Shown here: one piece after another, positions 11,008-22,506 of the stretch
How the letters are laid out: each line of letters begins with the position of its first letter
Position numbering within the stretch: position 1 is the first letter of the stretch
Origin: Blasia pusilla
Taxonomy: Eukaryota; Marchantiophyta; Marchantiopsida; Blasiales
Direction of reading: 5' to 3'
Assembly (NCBI GenBank): GCA_050084515.1
Contig: CM114271.1
Span: forward strand, 21,886,001-21,950,000
DNA: 64,000 nucleotides
Position numbers and translations under genes: made by a program
Notes under the pieces: model-generated
Databases searched by the model: none
Told to the model about the DNA's origin: nothing
The model's input: only the letters and a program-made list of their open reading frames with translations

Positions 11008-11099
11008 TAAATCTTTGTAAAGTTCCTTTTTGTTTTATGGTGAAACGATGATCACATCCATGTTGTATAATGTATGTCAAGCGTTGGAATTTGTGCACT

Positions 11100-11560
11100 T
11101 CCACCCCAAACCCCACAACCTGCGGCTAAAACGGTCATCAGCCCTGGGGCTGCGGCTACAACCTGCGGCTAACTCCAAACCCTAAACCCTAAACCTGCGG
11201 CTAAAGCATGCGGCTAAAACCTGCAGCTAAAGCATGCGGCTAAAACCTGCGGTTAAATTGGTCCATCCTCTCCCCCTTGGCTGAAACTTCATCAGCTCAC
11301 TGCAATGCCATGACACACTGGAGATGCGGCTAAAACCTGCGGCTAAATCCAAGCTTCCACCTTAAACCTGCGGCTAAAACCTATTGTTAAATTCGTCCAT
11401 CCTCTCCCCCTTGTCTGAAACTTCATCAGCTCACTGCAATGCCATGACACACTAGAGCTGCGGCTAAATCCAAACTTCCACCCTATACCTGCGGCTAAAA
11501 CCTGCGGCTAAATTGGTCCCTCCTTGGCTGAAACTTCAGAACTTCTACGGTTAAGTGCAA
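11100..11560. repeat. CTGCGGCTAAA satellite with embedded telomere-type units
   Basis: Runs of ACCTGCGGCTAAA alternate with a longer unit containing TCCATCCTCTCCCCCTTG and GAAACTTCATCAGCTCACTG. That unit recurs with spacings of about 134 and 121 bp (GTCC at 11261, 11395, 11516). At 11177-11195 the array contains 2.7 units of the plant telomere heptamer (AAACCCTAAACCCTAAACC), directly joined to CTGCGGCTAAA units. Confidence 0.8.
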
Positions 11561-11794
11561 AGGTCTACTACTATAGAAATGGTACTAGAGCAATTACCGG
11601 ACTTCCCGGTAGCTCATATCCCAACCGGTGGGAACTCTGACGTGGCAGTTCATAGGGGCCACTCAAGCAAGAGATTTCGTAGGGGGACCACTTAAGCAAC
11701 ATAAGTAGGGCAGGGGGCCACTTAAGCAAATACCTAACGGAAATGAGAACCTCGGAGGTTGATCACCCGTGTATAGGACCACCTAATTTGGGTT

Positions 11795-11962
11795 TATGAG
11801 GGAATCACTAGCTTGATAGAAAAGAAAACTACAAGGCATGCATGCCTCTTCCATGGTTTATTATACATTTTCTTATCGGTTATACATTTAGATTTATGAG
11901 GGAATCGCTAGCTTATATCTAAAAGCTACTGGACATGCATGCCTCTTCCATGGTTTATCAAA
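11795..11962. repeat. Short direct duplication
   Basis: TTTATGAGGGAATC, CTAGCTT and CATGCATGCCTCTTCCATGG occur twice in the same order, about 95 bp apart. There is no coding content. Confidence 0.6.
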
Positions 11963-12154
11963 AAAATATTTTCTATTTTATATTTCTTTTATGAGTCATT
12001 AGTAGTTCTTTATTTTGTTCAATTTTGATTAGAAAGTAGATAAAATAACATTGAAGAAAAGAAGTTGTGAAAAAAATTACTTTTTTCTCCCCGACCCCCA
12101 ATAAAAAGTAAGTTTTTGGGAGGTTTATCATTTCCTACTGCGATATGAATCAGT

Positions 12155-12372
12155 CCTACTCTTGATGAAGCCACATGTAGTTGTAAATGAGGAAGTGCAC
12201 GAGTATTGATGTAGATATGTAAATTTTCTCTAAAGTTTTAACCCTAAGACTTATGAATAGTCATACTCTTGATAAAGCCACATGTAGTTGTAAATGAGGA
12301 AGTGCACGAGTATTGAAGTATATATGTAAATTTTCTCTAAAGTTTTAACCATAAGACTTATTAATAGTCATA
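12155..12372. repeat. 107-bp tandem duplication, two copies
   Basis: The unit starting CTTGATGAAGCCACATGTAG recurs 107 bp later with only a few substitutions, through TTTTCTCTAAAGTTTTAACC. AT-rich and non-coding. Confidence 0.8.
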
Positions 12373-12599
12373 CAGAAAGCAAAGACAAAAAGGAAATTGA
12401 TATCTAAGCGAATAAAAAGATGACTCTAATCTCCATATAGTGAATGGAATTAATAGAATGAAAATTCAATCTCCAATATTTTTCCCTATAATAATCTTGA
12501 CATATAATCTATTACACGTCGTATGAATCCATGAATCACTAATCATGTCATGCACCTGCTCCATTCAAAATCAATCATTTGTGTCGCAAAAGCTTACGT

Positions 12600-13560
12600 T
12601 TAGTTGATAACACTCTCCTCACTAACTTGTACCCAAACACACTCATATTAACCATAGTTTGGGCCAATCAGCCTTACATCTTGTGAGTTTGGATCTCAAG
12701 TTACCCCTCGAATTCAAAACATCTAAACGTTGTCAAATATCAACCTAACCCCACCCCCAACACACGTAGGTCATTCATGATTTGAGATAAACTTCCTTGA
12801 TAATCTAGGGACATGAAACAACACTAGCACGGTCCTAACTTCCCAACGGACCTCAAACAAGTCTACTATTGGAACTCCATATCAAAGGCCCAATGTTGAT
12901 GTCCATAATTGGACTACCTCGACTTGGCTTGCTGTCAAAATCCCAACGTCAACCTCTCAATCTATCCACAACCCTTTGTTGAACCCATGTGGTTCACAAA
13001 GTAGGGTGCAAGTTATGAACTTCATTAGAGACTCCCCCCCCTTATATATACGTTCTGAGAAATCCACCCCTCCCTTCATCCAAGGATTTCCTTCTAAACT
13101 ACTCCTTGTGAGTCTTTGGTCCTCAACCTAAACTATCATTCCAATAGTTGCAGGCATGTTTTAAGACTTTCTAGTGTTTTTGTTCAGACCTTTGGCACGG
13201 TGGAACCAACTTTTCATAAGCATTCTAATGTTGTATGCGTATAGGCCAATAGCTTGTGCTAAGTTAAATAGACACTCACATCCTAAGTACTGCAAACTTG
13301 GAATTTTTTTGTTGACATAAACTCCAACCAAGCTCCTTCCATAGATGAAAAGACTAGGAAATAGACTGATAAAAGGCTCGTGGAATAGCATGAGAATGTG
13401 GGTCACGACCATTCTCTTTAATTACCTGTTTGGAGAGCCCACATAAATATCAAAAGGGTGACCATTTGACTCACCAATGTTGATTTGTGCTTCTATCTTC
13501 TCAATTATACGCCCAAGTGTGAGCTTTAAAGTTCTCTTGATATTCATACCACATCTATAA
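12600..13560. repeat. Dispersed repeat, copy 1
   Basis: Shares patches in order with 18840-19480: ACCCAAACACACT followed by a TTAA-containing stretch and TTTG near the start, a GACTTGGCTTG/GATTGGCTTGGTGT patch, CAACCTCTCAA, GTGG..CACAAAGTAG and CTTTTCATAAGC. Both copies are in the same orientation. Many stop codons and no domain; probably old LTR sequence. Confidence 0.5.
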
Positions 13561-13848
13561 GGGGTCTTGGACTATAAAGACTTCACAAAATCCCTACCAA
13601 GTTTGATTTTTGGTACAATTACAAACAAAAAATTTTGAGTATAATATCATCTTTACAAATTCTCGCTATCAATCATAAGGAGTTATATACATTGATCTCA
13701 AGAGAGGGGATCATGTTAAGGCAACCCTAAACCCTCTCTTAGGTTCATCCCCTTTTGAGACCCCTATTAGAGCGGCTTCATAAACTCCTCATGTCAATGG
13801 TCCTACTCCCATAGTCATATAAATATAAATCAAATATCTAAAAAATAC

Positions 13849-13911
13849 CTCGTGCCTATTCATCCTCGGGTAAAGCTAAACTGAGGTTGAGGCGGGGCTG
13901 CTCGAGCTGCC
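13849..13911 (+). repeat. Left terminal inverted repeat
   Basis: Begins CTCGTGCCTATTCATCCTCG, identical to the reverse complement of the right end. It continues with a diverged 10-bp patch and then a conserved GGCGGGGCTGCTCGAG core. GC-rich against AT-rich flanks. Confidence 0.8.
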
Positions 13912-16900
13912 CTAGACTCCGTACAGAGTCCTGGGTTGGAGAGGAGGCTACAAGCGGGATCTTGTTTGAAAAGTTAGGCTGGTGGCGGGAAATCTTGTAG
14001 AGGTCGTCGGGCAGGGTAGAGGGTGAGCTCAATCGCGCTTGAGTGCTGCGGCGGGAGGGGGGAGAGGGGAGGGCCAACATTCTACTATCATAGTTTTCAT
14101 GCACATACACATCACTACACAATCTACACCGTTGGTCACATCTACACACCACACAACACAAATCTTCCCAACACACGAGAAGATCCACACATAAACAAAC
14201 TACACTCATGCATGTAACTTGAGACCACACAACCATCCCCCTAGTTGCTAGTTGGATCCCCCTAACTCTAGATAGCATAATCACATCTACCTGACGCGAT
14301 CTATTACTCTATACACATCTAGCACCGGCAGTGTTGTTATATCCGCCACATCTCCCAATAAATGCTTGTCCGCGAATCCATCTCATCTGTCTCTACCTAG
14401 GGAAATCGATGTATCCGTTAGTCATCCTACAATATTGTAGCTAATCGCCGTGTTGATCCCTTTGAAGAGACCTAACACTCTTGCACCCTCCTCTAGAAGC
14501 TGCAACACAACCTTTGTGGTGTCCAAAGATGTCAAGTCTCTAGTCGTAGACCAGGTCTTTCACCACACTCTATCTGATCCAAGATACAAGCACCGCTCCA
14601 CACTTGCCTCGCGAGCTCATCTGCACTCCTATGCAAATCAACACTCGTACCCAAAATATTAAAGAGGTCTTCGCACCATAGGGAGAGACACCCATCTCGA
14701 TATGTCTCTCCGTGGGATTATCCACTCCGAGAATATCCTCGGCATGTGTGTCCCTTCCAAAAACTCTCCTAGTCACCTAACACCAAAATGTAAATGCTAC
14801 CAACGTGGTCGCCATATCGTCATGTGGTCGACCATGCCACCACTACGCCTTGCAAACTACACCGGTAAATGGCTCATCCGTCCATCACCTGATTGTCATC
14901 TTGACCAAGAAGAAATTGTGTCGTCTAAAAATTAAGGATGAAACCAAAGGGGTACAACATCATAATCCCTACCAACATATCATACAACTCTTATGGTGTC
15001 ATAATCTTTCGAGGGCCCACCATCGAATTATCTGAATCATACTCTTGCTAGAGTCTAACAACTAACTCATATTGAGTCATGTACTACGTGGGGACATACC
15101 CCCAATAGAGGTTTGTATCTGAAAGGAACAAGGCTAAATGTCACCAATGCCAAACACATTGCCTCCCTAACATCAAGGGTTGCACGCCCAAATCAAGTAC
15201 AATACGTTGCGGGTAGTACACACTACTTATGGGAATAACCAAGTGAAACACTCCAACTCGATTATCCAACAACATCACACCGGGTGTGACCATGGCTGGT
15301 CGAGCTGGCATATCCACCAATGTCATAACCTACCATGACTGAGTGGGGGTCATCCAAAGCACATGCTCTAAGGGTAGGTCCACCATGGCCACCTCCTCAC
15401 CAACCACCTCCAAACAAGAGGCAATTACCTCTCCACTCTCACACATCGTGCATCACAAAAGTTAGAGGGTGCTAACTTTGATATACTTTCAACACGAGAT
15501 ATAATAGTGCCAACTCTCATATGGATTTCATATCAAGTAAAAAAAAATTTCATATTAAGTTTTTAAATCAATAAACTTCTAACGCACGCCAATTTTATGC
15601 ACAAAATTTTCTACCAAAAATGATTCAATACATAAACTACATCATAAATACATCAAATACATATTACCTTCTGATTGATATCAAAATGATGTAGCTCCAA
15701 GTGTTGTGATGTGGTGGCCAACCAGAACACCTACGCTGGCCCACCTCCCATCGCTGCCAAGTCCATAGCGGAAAACAACAGAACCTAGCCCTAGTGGCCA
15801 CCTCCAACAACATGGTCAACATGGGCTCCATCCGAGCTAGCGTAGGAGTCATCTCTCCAACTCTTCGTGACGTCAACGCACCTGCCCCACCTATGAGCAC
15901 TATTGGTTTTCTAGGCACCGTCGATGGTGTATGTAGCACCTCAAAAAAGGTTAACGACTTGAGAACCCTAGCTTGTCACCCATGGGTCCCCTCCTTTGGT
16001 TAATTTCAACCCCATCTCTTGGTGGCTTGGTCACTCTCGTAGCACTCCGAGTCACCACCACAACAGCCTCTACTTTAGCCACACTACACATAAACCTCAA
16101 GCCCACATAATCCTCCCTCGTATCTTGATATGACGTCATGGTTGAAGTCACACTATCTACTCACATTGGCCCACTCCTATAGTAAAGGTGCATGCCTACA
16201 AGGCTACTACTACTTGAGGACCCGTTGACTCCCGTGAAAATTTTGTGAAAATCGTGTGAAGCAACATCGCATCTCAAACTCTACTCCATAACTCCTAGTT
16301 CAAAACCTCAATGGTTGCACGGAATCGGACATGCCCCACGGGTCCCCCGCCCAGGTTTCTTCGGTATCCTTGTGGCCCGCGCAGGCTTGGGACGTGGGAA
16401 CAGGTGCAGGCTCGGAATCTGCCCGCACATAGCTCGTACCGGGCCACGTAGGGCGGATTGTAGCCCACTCACGTTTGACTTGAAAGTCAAATATGAGTAG
16501 AGTTTCATACACTTTTTGGACAAGGAAAATACTATGCCCACACCCTTGGAGAGAGTCCATGGTGCTAATTGGAGTTTGCAGTGAAGAAAGGACCTTATGG
16601 AGAATCTGATGGTTGGTTGGAAAAGGGAAGAAACCTGCCATACCAATTCACAGAGTCATCATCGTATTCATACCCATCCTCCAATGAAGATGCACATTGC
16701 TTCCAAGGAAAGATTCATCACTTTGAACCAAGAGTTGGATTTGAAAATGGAGGAGGAAGTGGATTTGCATTGGGTGAAATTTGTTAAAATAGTACTTAAA
16801 AATTAGAGCCAAGTGAAGAAAAAATTGGAAGCTATTCAAAATAAACAACCATTGGATCGCCTCGCTACTGATCAATACAAAAGAGTGTTAGACACACTTA

Positions 16901-17215
16901 AACCTCAAGAGACTCGAGCAAGTTTGTGTGCGGAGGCCATATTGCGGGAACATAATGCAAGGAAATAAGCACTCAACTCTAGTAGAACTAGCATCGACAT
17001 TGACCTTGGAAGTAATGGATAAGATCCAACCCAAATAGTGTGGATTCAAATGATGGGAAGTGATGTCAAAACTATAAAAAGTATGCAAATTTCTCTCCAA
17101 AAACTAAAAAACTTATATTGTATGTGTTGTTCAATAGTGACCAAATTGATGTAAATAGAATTATTAACACAATATTTTTGAAGTGGATGAAGAATTGTAC
17201 TGCACATTGAAAGAA
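13912..17215. other. Interior of TIR element, no intact gene
   Basis: The first 150 bp are GC-rich and purine-biased, as expected of a subterminal region. The rest is AT-leaning with only short frames; I recognise no domain. A few CACA-rich stretches occur at 14100-14200. Confidence 0.35.
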
Positions 17216-17625
17216 TTGTGAGTATGAGAAGTTATTGTTCATTGAAGAAGCCTCACACCTTACCAAGGGGGGCAACATACTATTGTAGAATTGGGCAAAT
17301 AATTTTGGCAAACAAGGAACAAAATTTTCTAGATATGGGAATTTACTATTCGATCAAGAAGCCCCACACCCGACTAGGGGGACAACGGACTATTGTAGAA
17401 TTGGACAAACAATTATGGCGAACATTGAACTAAGTGTTCTAAGTATGGGAAGTTGCTATTCAGTTAAGAAGCCTCACACCCGATTTGGGGGGGAGAGGCA
17501 ACCAACTATTGTAGAATTGGACAAATAGTTGAAGAATTGGGCAAACAGTGACCTAAGAACATTGAAGTATAGGAAATTACTATTCGCTAAAGAAGGCTCC
17601 CACCCAATTAAGGAGGGTTGGTAGA
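17215..17625. repeat. 110-123-bp tandem repeat, four copies
   Basis: The phrase AAGAAGCC(T/C)CACACC, preceded by TATTC and followed by TATTGTAGAATTGG, recurs at 17245, 17356, 17466 and 17589. Frames do not stay open across units. Confidence 0.8.
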
Positions 17626-18524
17626 AGACTTGGATTGTGGAGCAAACAAACGTTTATATGAACCTGGGGAACTATTTTTCTAAGTATATTGAAACATAAT
17701 TGCATTCATCAGAAGTAATTGTCAAACATTAGGGGTCCAACTTCATATTTCTCATATAATGGAAGTTAACAAATGTGCTTTTTCCATGGAGAGTAGCAGA
17801 GGAAAAAAAATACTACTCCTACACTCTTTTGCTTATTGATTTGAGAAAAAAATTAGTACTCCTACACTCCTACATTCCTAGGCTACTGATCCAAGATGAA
17901 CTCCACTACAAAATGGCCCTACACAAAATCACTCCAGCTTGGTCTCAAACTCTGAGCTACCAGTACAAAGACAACCAAGCTCACAAATGTCATCAAAGGA
18001 AAGTTACCAACCCTAGCAAGAAGTCCTATTCACGTTAATAGATACCTAGGCACATAGGATTGCGGAGATACATATTTACACTTTGAAATATGGTGTGGGT
18101 GGCTTGATTGCTCCTTGTTACAAAAGTTCTCATCAATAGGATCATGCCCGCAAGAACAGAACATGGAAGAGCTATGTTCAGGTTAGATTGAAAAAGTTGT
18201 TAATTCAGGTCATACTTTCATTTGGCATTTGACATAGAGAAGAGATTGCAACATTGAAGAAAACGCTTGTTTCTCACCTTTTTAGTTGCCTTGCTCTTCG
18301 CCCTACTACGATTCATGGTCCTTTGCTTTTGGAACAACCACAAGCTCCTCACTCTTAACTACAATTTTCTCATAAATTGTGGGCTCAGGAATTATATCAT
18401 CCGCCACTATTAAAGACTTCATGGTTGCTTCCATGGATGGCTGCTCGGTTGTCACATCCTCCATCATGATTGCATTCTACTTAAGTTTCAGAGTTCTTCT
18501 TACAAGGCGCCCTTGTGTGCTCTC

Positions 18525-18645
18525 ATCTCCTCCAGCGCCTTCTCCATAGCAATATTTCCTCTGCTGCCCGGCTCTCACGTGCCTTCTTCTCCATATCTTC
18601 CTTCATGGTTGCCCTCCTTTGCCTCTTTGTTGATTCAGATTCCAT
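18525..18645 (-). pseudogene. Lys/Glu-rich coding remnant inside the TIR element
   Basis: On the minus strand an ATG at 18645 starts a frame of about 40 codons rich in Lys, Arg and Glu (MESESTKRQRRATMKEDMEK), with the look of a coiled-coil or nuclear-localisation segment, before a frameshift and stop. Similar charged segments occur in accessory (ORF1-type) proteins of plant DNA transposons, but the assignment is a guess. Confidence 0.25.
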
Positions 18646-18839
18646 AACCTATTCATCTACAAATAGCTAATGAGTAGTGTTGTAAGTTCTCCTATCCTAC
18701 ACAATTGAGAAAAATGAATAGGTTGAAGAATTAAGTGGAAGGTACAAACATGGTCCAATAATTTGGGATTACTTGATGAATGTGTTATCGTGCGCCTACT
18801 CCTCTTAAACGTCAATCTCAGATGTTGCGGAAACATACG

Positions 18840-19480
18840 TTCAATAGATCATGCTCACTATGTTGATCTGCACCCAAACACACTTTAATTAGTCTTGGTT
18901 TGAATCAACCAACCTTCCTACTCCATGAGTTCTCAACTCGGGCGATTCATCAAGCTCACTAGGTCCTCACTCCTCACTTCCCAATAAGGACGAGTCTTCC
19001 TAGACTAGGGTCAGACTTTCTAGATAGTCTAAGCACCTAAAATGGCGCTTGTACGCCTAGCTGTTCCAACCGTCCATGGACCTCACATAAGCCCTTAATC
19101 AAGATCCAAGAAATGAGTCACGGGTTGGAATCCAAGGATGACCTCCGAAATTCACTCCCTTGGATTGGCTTGGTGTTCACACCCCAATGTTAACCTCTCA
19201 AACCATTTCATGCCCTTGGTTTGCCCTGTGGCTCCCCAAAGTAGAGTTCAGGTTCCAAGCGTCGTTGGAGATCCTCCCCATACTTTTGGGGTTCTGTAAC
19301 CTTCCCCTAGCTTTGGGAAAGTCTTCTTGGGCCACTTCTTTTAGCACTCAACCCAACTGTCCTTCTCACATTTTTGGGAAACTTTCTGAATATCTACTTA
19401 TACATTTTTCTAAAGCTTTTCATAAGCTTTCCAACGCCATCTTACTTGTCCCAAACGCACCTTGAGTTAGGATGTTATGA
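18840..19480. repeat. Dispersed repeat, copy 2
   Basis: A diverged copy of 12600-13560 in the same orientation, recognisable by the ordered patches listed for copy 1. It lies inside the TIR element, whereas copy 1 lies outside, so the family is mobile or was duplicated. Confidence 0.5.
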
Positions 19481-20199
19481 CCTAAAACATATTGAAACCC
19501 CAAACGCTAGTCAAGTTCCAATTCTGATTCTCATCCTCTTTGGCAACCCACTCATATTAGACTCGAATCTTCTCAAGTCTTGGTTCACGTTTGGTCTAGG
19601 TTTCTTGAACCGTGATCATTAACACATAAAATGCTCATTCTTGCTAGTGTTTCACATATCATGTCTCCTTCAAGAGACTTCTCTAACGCGCATCCATCCT
19701 CGTGTGAGCTTACTAGAGTCTTGGTGTTTCGCATCAACGCACGTTTGTTTATGAGGGTCTCGTCGACACATATATTCTTTACATCTGCATGTGTGTTCTT
19801 TTGCATGTGTGTTCTTCTTCATGTGGGCCTAGACTACCGCCTTACAAAACATGGCCAAGATCTTCTCCTTGTGGCTCTTCTTCCATGCATTGTAATCTAT
19901 AGTGGCAAGTGGATACCAATACTCCTTGGTATGCATGTGCTTATAGGTGGTTAGGCGTGCTTGACTCTTGATGTGGTCCATAGTCATGTTCACCTATGCC
20001 TCCCTTTCAAGGCGGAGGGTCTTTAGGTCCTTCTCTCTATAGAGAAAGGAGGAAGAGAAACAAGGCCGAGTAAAACATTCTCAACCTAAACCAAACGCGA
20101 AGGGTTGGTACAATTCAACCCTCGAATATAATACCAACTCCTACTAAATTAAGATCCATCATCAAGTTGTTGCTCAACAAGAATAGAAGCTAGAATAGA

Positions 20200-20960
20200 A
20201 GTCTGAACTTTGTCACACCACTTGCACACGTGTTCATCAACAAGGCAGAACTGAATGATCTTCAACATGTCATGCTCAAGAGAAAAATCAGACAAAGCAT
20301 TCTAAGAGCTTATACCAAACTATTGGAAGTACTGCTCTATCAACTCAACTAATAAATATGAATTTGAGAGAGTGGGGACCTTCCCTGTGCTACAAAACAT
20401 TTGTTGCACCCTATCAAGCATAGTCGTCTTTGCCCGTCGAGCATACTCTTTCTTCTTATCTACCTTTTGTCACTTCCATCAAGCAGGCATATTCCCCCTA
20501 AGGCGGTCATAGTGCTCCATGCTAGTGGCTGCAAAATATAAACCAAAGTTAGTAAAACACTTTTCATGTTTGTTGCAGTAGTGAATTACGTATACATAAG
20601 AATTGAAAAATGTGCATTTATCACATAAGGATTTACCTCCCCATTGGCCACGAAGTGCTTAGGAGATCTTCTCTGCCATTGATGAAGCAAACTTCTTGGG
20701 CTCGTCCCTCCACCCCCCTTTGTTCTTCAGGCCTTATCTCAAAGGGGGCCCATCTACCATGGGATGAAGTCGATGCCAAGTGCGTAAGTACTTTTCCATG
20801 GTCGTTCGATCTTGCTACAAGTGCCCACAATGTGGGAGCAAACAATGGAAGGACTGAGAGGAGTCTTGAAACTCCCAATGTTCATCCTCATCAACACATA
20901 CCTCATTGGAAACTTTGAGTGATGGCATCTTCACTCTCAAAGATCTCCGAGGTCTAGTGG
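20200..20960 (-). pseudogene. Broken transposon-type coding stretches
   Basis: Read on the minus strand, stretches such as SMEHYDRLRGNMPA and DKKKEYARRAKTTMLDRVQQ alternate with stops and frameshifts, with exon-like borders (GTAAATCC donor near 20637, TTTTGCAG acceptor near 20530). A segment near 20740-20830 loosely recalls Myb/SANT-like trihelix proteins encoded by PIF/Harbinger elements, but I could not align enough residues to claim it. The gene would read inward from the right TIR, as expected for an autonomous ancestor. Confidence 0.3.
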
Positions 20961-21769
20961 ACACCTACACAATAAAAGCAAATACGGATCATGAATGAAT
21001 GAACAATGCAAATATTGTCACCAACCACTCTTCTTTTTATATCTTACATTCTCAACATGCCGAACACTACTCCGAACATATAGGTTTCATCAGTTCACTT
21101 GGTTTTGAATAGTATTTCCATTGTTCAAGATAAACGGGTTGCTCAAATATCACTGTTCGTAGTAGTGCTAAAATTTCAAGAGATGAAAATAGTGGTACAA
21201 TGCACTTATTGGTTGAATCCTAATCTACATGTGCAAACACAGCAAGAGGAAAATTTCTCACACCAAACAAGAGAATATTTCATGACGTAGAAGACAATAA
21301 GCCAGATTCATAACCCGTAGAGCAAGAGCAAATGTTGATTGTGATGGGACAAAATCAAAAGCCCTCTCTTAATTTTTGAACACAATCAAGAGAGTACAAG
21401 TAATCTCGAATCTCACAAAATCCGTATGACATATTTTATATAAAACATTATTTATATGACATACAATTTGAGTTTCGCCCACAATAAACCCTAACCACAC
21501 AATTCCTTACATTCTACCCTAAAGCTTTTAGTACTCTAATTTATGAAGGACTTCATGGCCACATGTATATTCAATCAACAAAGGCACATTGGTCAGCCTT
21601 ACTTTGGAAAAATTTCTTTAGATTGCACTTGAATCTTTCCTGCCAAGTCTCAATCTCCTCAACCACCCTCACATTCTCCTCCTTGCCGCCCGCTTGTTTC
21701 TCCTTTTCACTACCTCTAACAGAAGAAATCAGGCCGATTTTGGGTCTCAACTCTAAAGCTCTCGTCGTC

Positions 21770-22438
21770 TCCCTCCCTCCGCTCGCTCTTGATTGCTTGC
21801 CACCTAAAGCTTGGGATGCACTATCTCACCTCAATCCTCAACTCTCCTCGAGCTACTTGGAGTGCAGATGTCGCCTCTTGCCTGGCCTCAATCTTCACCG
21901 AGCTCGAGCTCTCGAGCTCTCTTCCAAGCTCTCCCATCTCCTCGAGCTCTCATCCTCCCGCCTCCTCCTTGAGCTCTCCCCTCTCCTCCGAGCTCTCCTC
22001 CTGCTGCCTTTGGCCTCCCACCTCCTCCTCCAGCTTGATATGAGCTCTCCTCCTTGCAAGAAGTCCCATACACACTCGCCTCGACATCTCTTCCCACCTC
22101 CCATCTCCTCTCGAGCTCTTCCTCAAGCTCGATCTGAGCTCCGAGCTGATCGAGCTCACTAAAACGCGATCTCCTCTACACACTCTTGCCTCACCGCCCT
22201 CTCCGCCTCCGAGGCCTCCTCCCTCCTCCGCACAGTCCGACACAAACTTGAGCTTGAACGCTTGATCCTCCCCTCACATCTTCGACCTCCTCCTCGAGCT
22301 GGATCCAAGCTCTCCTCCTCGTGCACACACTCAGCTCGCCGTGCACACTTGTTTCACCAACCTCGCTGCCTCCGAACCCTCCTCGAGCTCAATCCTCCCT
22401 TCCTCTCTTCAAATTCCGGCCTCCTCTCGCCTCCGACG
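21770..22438. repeat. GAGCTC/CTCC-rich subterminal region
   Basis: Very dense GAGCTC, CTCGAG and CTCCTCC words next to the right TIR. The long frames on both strands are a by-product of the biased composition. On the minus strand it would be a purine-rich 5' leader of the element's gene. Confidence 0.6.
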
Positions 22439-22501
22439 GGCAACTCGAGCAGCCCCGCCTAACCCTCGGTTTAAGATAACCCGAGGATGAATAGGCACGA
22501 G
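22439..22501 (-). repeat. Right terminal inverted repeat
   Basis: Reverse complement of the left TIR at 55 of 63 positions, ending GGATGAATAGGCACGAG at the outer border. AT-rich DNA (AGAAAATCTATATT) starts immediately outside. Confidence 0.8.
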
Positions 22502-22506
22502 AGAAA

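Larger units (their letters stand above)
13849..22501. mobile_element. 8.65-kb TIR-bounded DNA transposon (decayed)
   Basis: The two ends are inverted repeats of each other over 63 bp without gaps (55 identical, outermost 20 perfect). The interior carries a GAGCTC/CTCC-rich subterminal zone next to the right TIR, scattered broken coding stretches on the minus strand (about 18645-18525 and 20200-20960), a 110-123-bp tandem repeat and a copy of a dispersed repeat. The flanking 9-mers (AAAAAATAC on the left, AGAAAATCT on the right) match at only 6 of 9 positions, so no convincing target-site duplication is left and the superfamily is unassigned. I find no intact transposase. Confidence 0.65.

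Noticed and set aside
21563-22243. 199-codon plus-strand frame and several minus-strand frames
   Set aside because: Product of the GAGCTC/CTCC-biased subterminal region of the TIR element; low-complexity Leu/Ser sequence.
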